Below, piece after piece: positions 61,565 through 61,810 of a stretch of 61,810 bases of DNA. The translations under genes and the position numbers were made by a program. The DNA is from Terriglobia bacterium. GTDB lineage: Bacteria > Acidobacteriota > Terriglobia > Bryobacterales > Bryobacteraceae. Below the pieces are notes generated by a model. The model saw nothing but the letters and a program-made list of their open reading frames with translations. It was not told where the DNA came from and did not search any database. Every line of letters begins with the position of its first letter. The stretch's first letter is position 1. Location: the NCBI GenBank assembly GCA_021324185.1, contig JAJPJN010000113.1, forward strand, positions 1 through 61,810, in the 5' to 3' direction.

Positions 61565-61810
61565 TTACGCGGCAGCGGCAAGCCGCGCGCTGGCGCTTGC
61601 CGTTCTGTTGGCCAGATTCTTGAGCTCGAGCGCTTCGGCTTTGGCGGCGGCGAGACGATTGCGAAGTTTCTGAGTTTCCTGCTTCACGTTTTGGATCTCT
61701 TGGCGCGTGACGTGCATTTCCTGGCGGCGGCGCTCAGCGTCTTCTTTATATTTTTGCGAAACAAAGCCACGCTCGGCGCGGGCACGTTCATTCCGGCGCT
61801 TGCGCAGTTC
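61565..61810 (-). CDS. C-terminal 81 residues of a coiled-coil protein (gene runs off the right edge)
   Basis: Reverse-strand reading is open from the window edge to TAA at 61565-61567. The sequence is rich in Arg, Glu, Gln and Ala with heptad spacing (ELRKRRNERARAERGF, RQEIQNVKQETQKLRNRLA, KAEALELKNLANR), ending in an Ala-rich tail (ARLAAAA). It is a coiled-coil end of unknown family. The 207 bases between it and the KaiC-like start show no recognised site. Confidence 0.72.
   Translation of the reverse strand, partial: ELRKRRNERARAERGFVSQKYKEDAERRRQEMHVTRQEIQNVKQETQKLRNRLAAAKAEALELKNLANRTASASARLAAAA

Overview
The window looks like chromosomal DNA of an Acidobacteriota bacterium (probably Terriglobia/Bryobacterales-like; inference). 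The GC-rich codon use, a secreted VWFA-related protein of the acidobacterial type, a Tat-exported glycosidase and many secreted proteins of unknown function support this. Genes are dense, often with 1-4 nt start/stop overlaps (ATGA, TGATG, GTGA), so short operons are common. No rRNA, CRISPR array, transposase or phage gene was seen.

Layout. 1-1211: 5' part of polyphosphate kinase (minus), initiator tRNA-Met (plus) and tRNA-Arg(UCU) (minus). 1.3-10.3 kb: membrane protein, pyruvate carboxylase, DUF4097-type lipoprotein and a giant iron-sulfur flavoprotein. 10.3-16.0 kb: GH1 glucosidase, three glycosyltransferases and alanine racemase (envelope). 16.1-22.95 kb: MacA-like adaptor plus ABC ATPase without a permease, lone receiver protein, DUF72 protein, beta-barrel protein and S9 peptidase. 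22.98-28.14 kb: an accessory island. It holds an AspH-type aspartyl beta-hydroxylase, a divergent small peptide with eight consecutive (C/G)(G/A)D triplets, and several exported proteins of unknown function. 28.3-32.4 kb: aminotransferase, methyltransferase, YraN, M29 aminopeptidase and DinB. 32.5-38.0 kb: aromatic amino-acid operon trpC-trpF-trpB-trpA-aroQ-aroF-tyrA. 38.1-47.3 kb: Crp-type regulator, VWFA protein, cold-shock protein with a clear terminator, methyltransferase, aldo/keto reductase, phosphoesterase, siroheme enzyme and CstA. 47.4-48.0 kb: ParE-type toxin-antitoxin pair. 48.1-55.5 kb: FHA-GAF-SpoIIE phosphatase, biotin carboxylase plus biotin carrier, DnaC-like ATPase, STAS protein, SGNH hydrolase and M50-CBS protease. 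55.6-61.8 kb: secreted sugar-hydrolase-like protein, two small heat-shock genes (the second has a stop at codon 3), pseudo-receiver histidine kinase, KaiC-like ATPase and the 3' end of a coiled-coil gene.

The best candidate for an undescribed system is at 22.98-28.14 kb. The hydroxylase keeps every AspH active-site residue at AspH spacing. The adjacent divergent peptide has an Asp at every third position plus cysteines, a good sigma70 promoter and a directly abutting Tat-exported partner. Its upstream ATG is separated from the peptide frame by a run of nine C that puts the frame off by one, so the peptide is either phase-variable or affected by a sequence error. I infer a hydroxyaspartate-bearing, possibly metal-binding, exported peptide; this is untested. 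No stretch above 300 bases is without a plausible gene, except 27394-27697 if the weak open frame there is not real.
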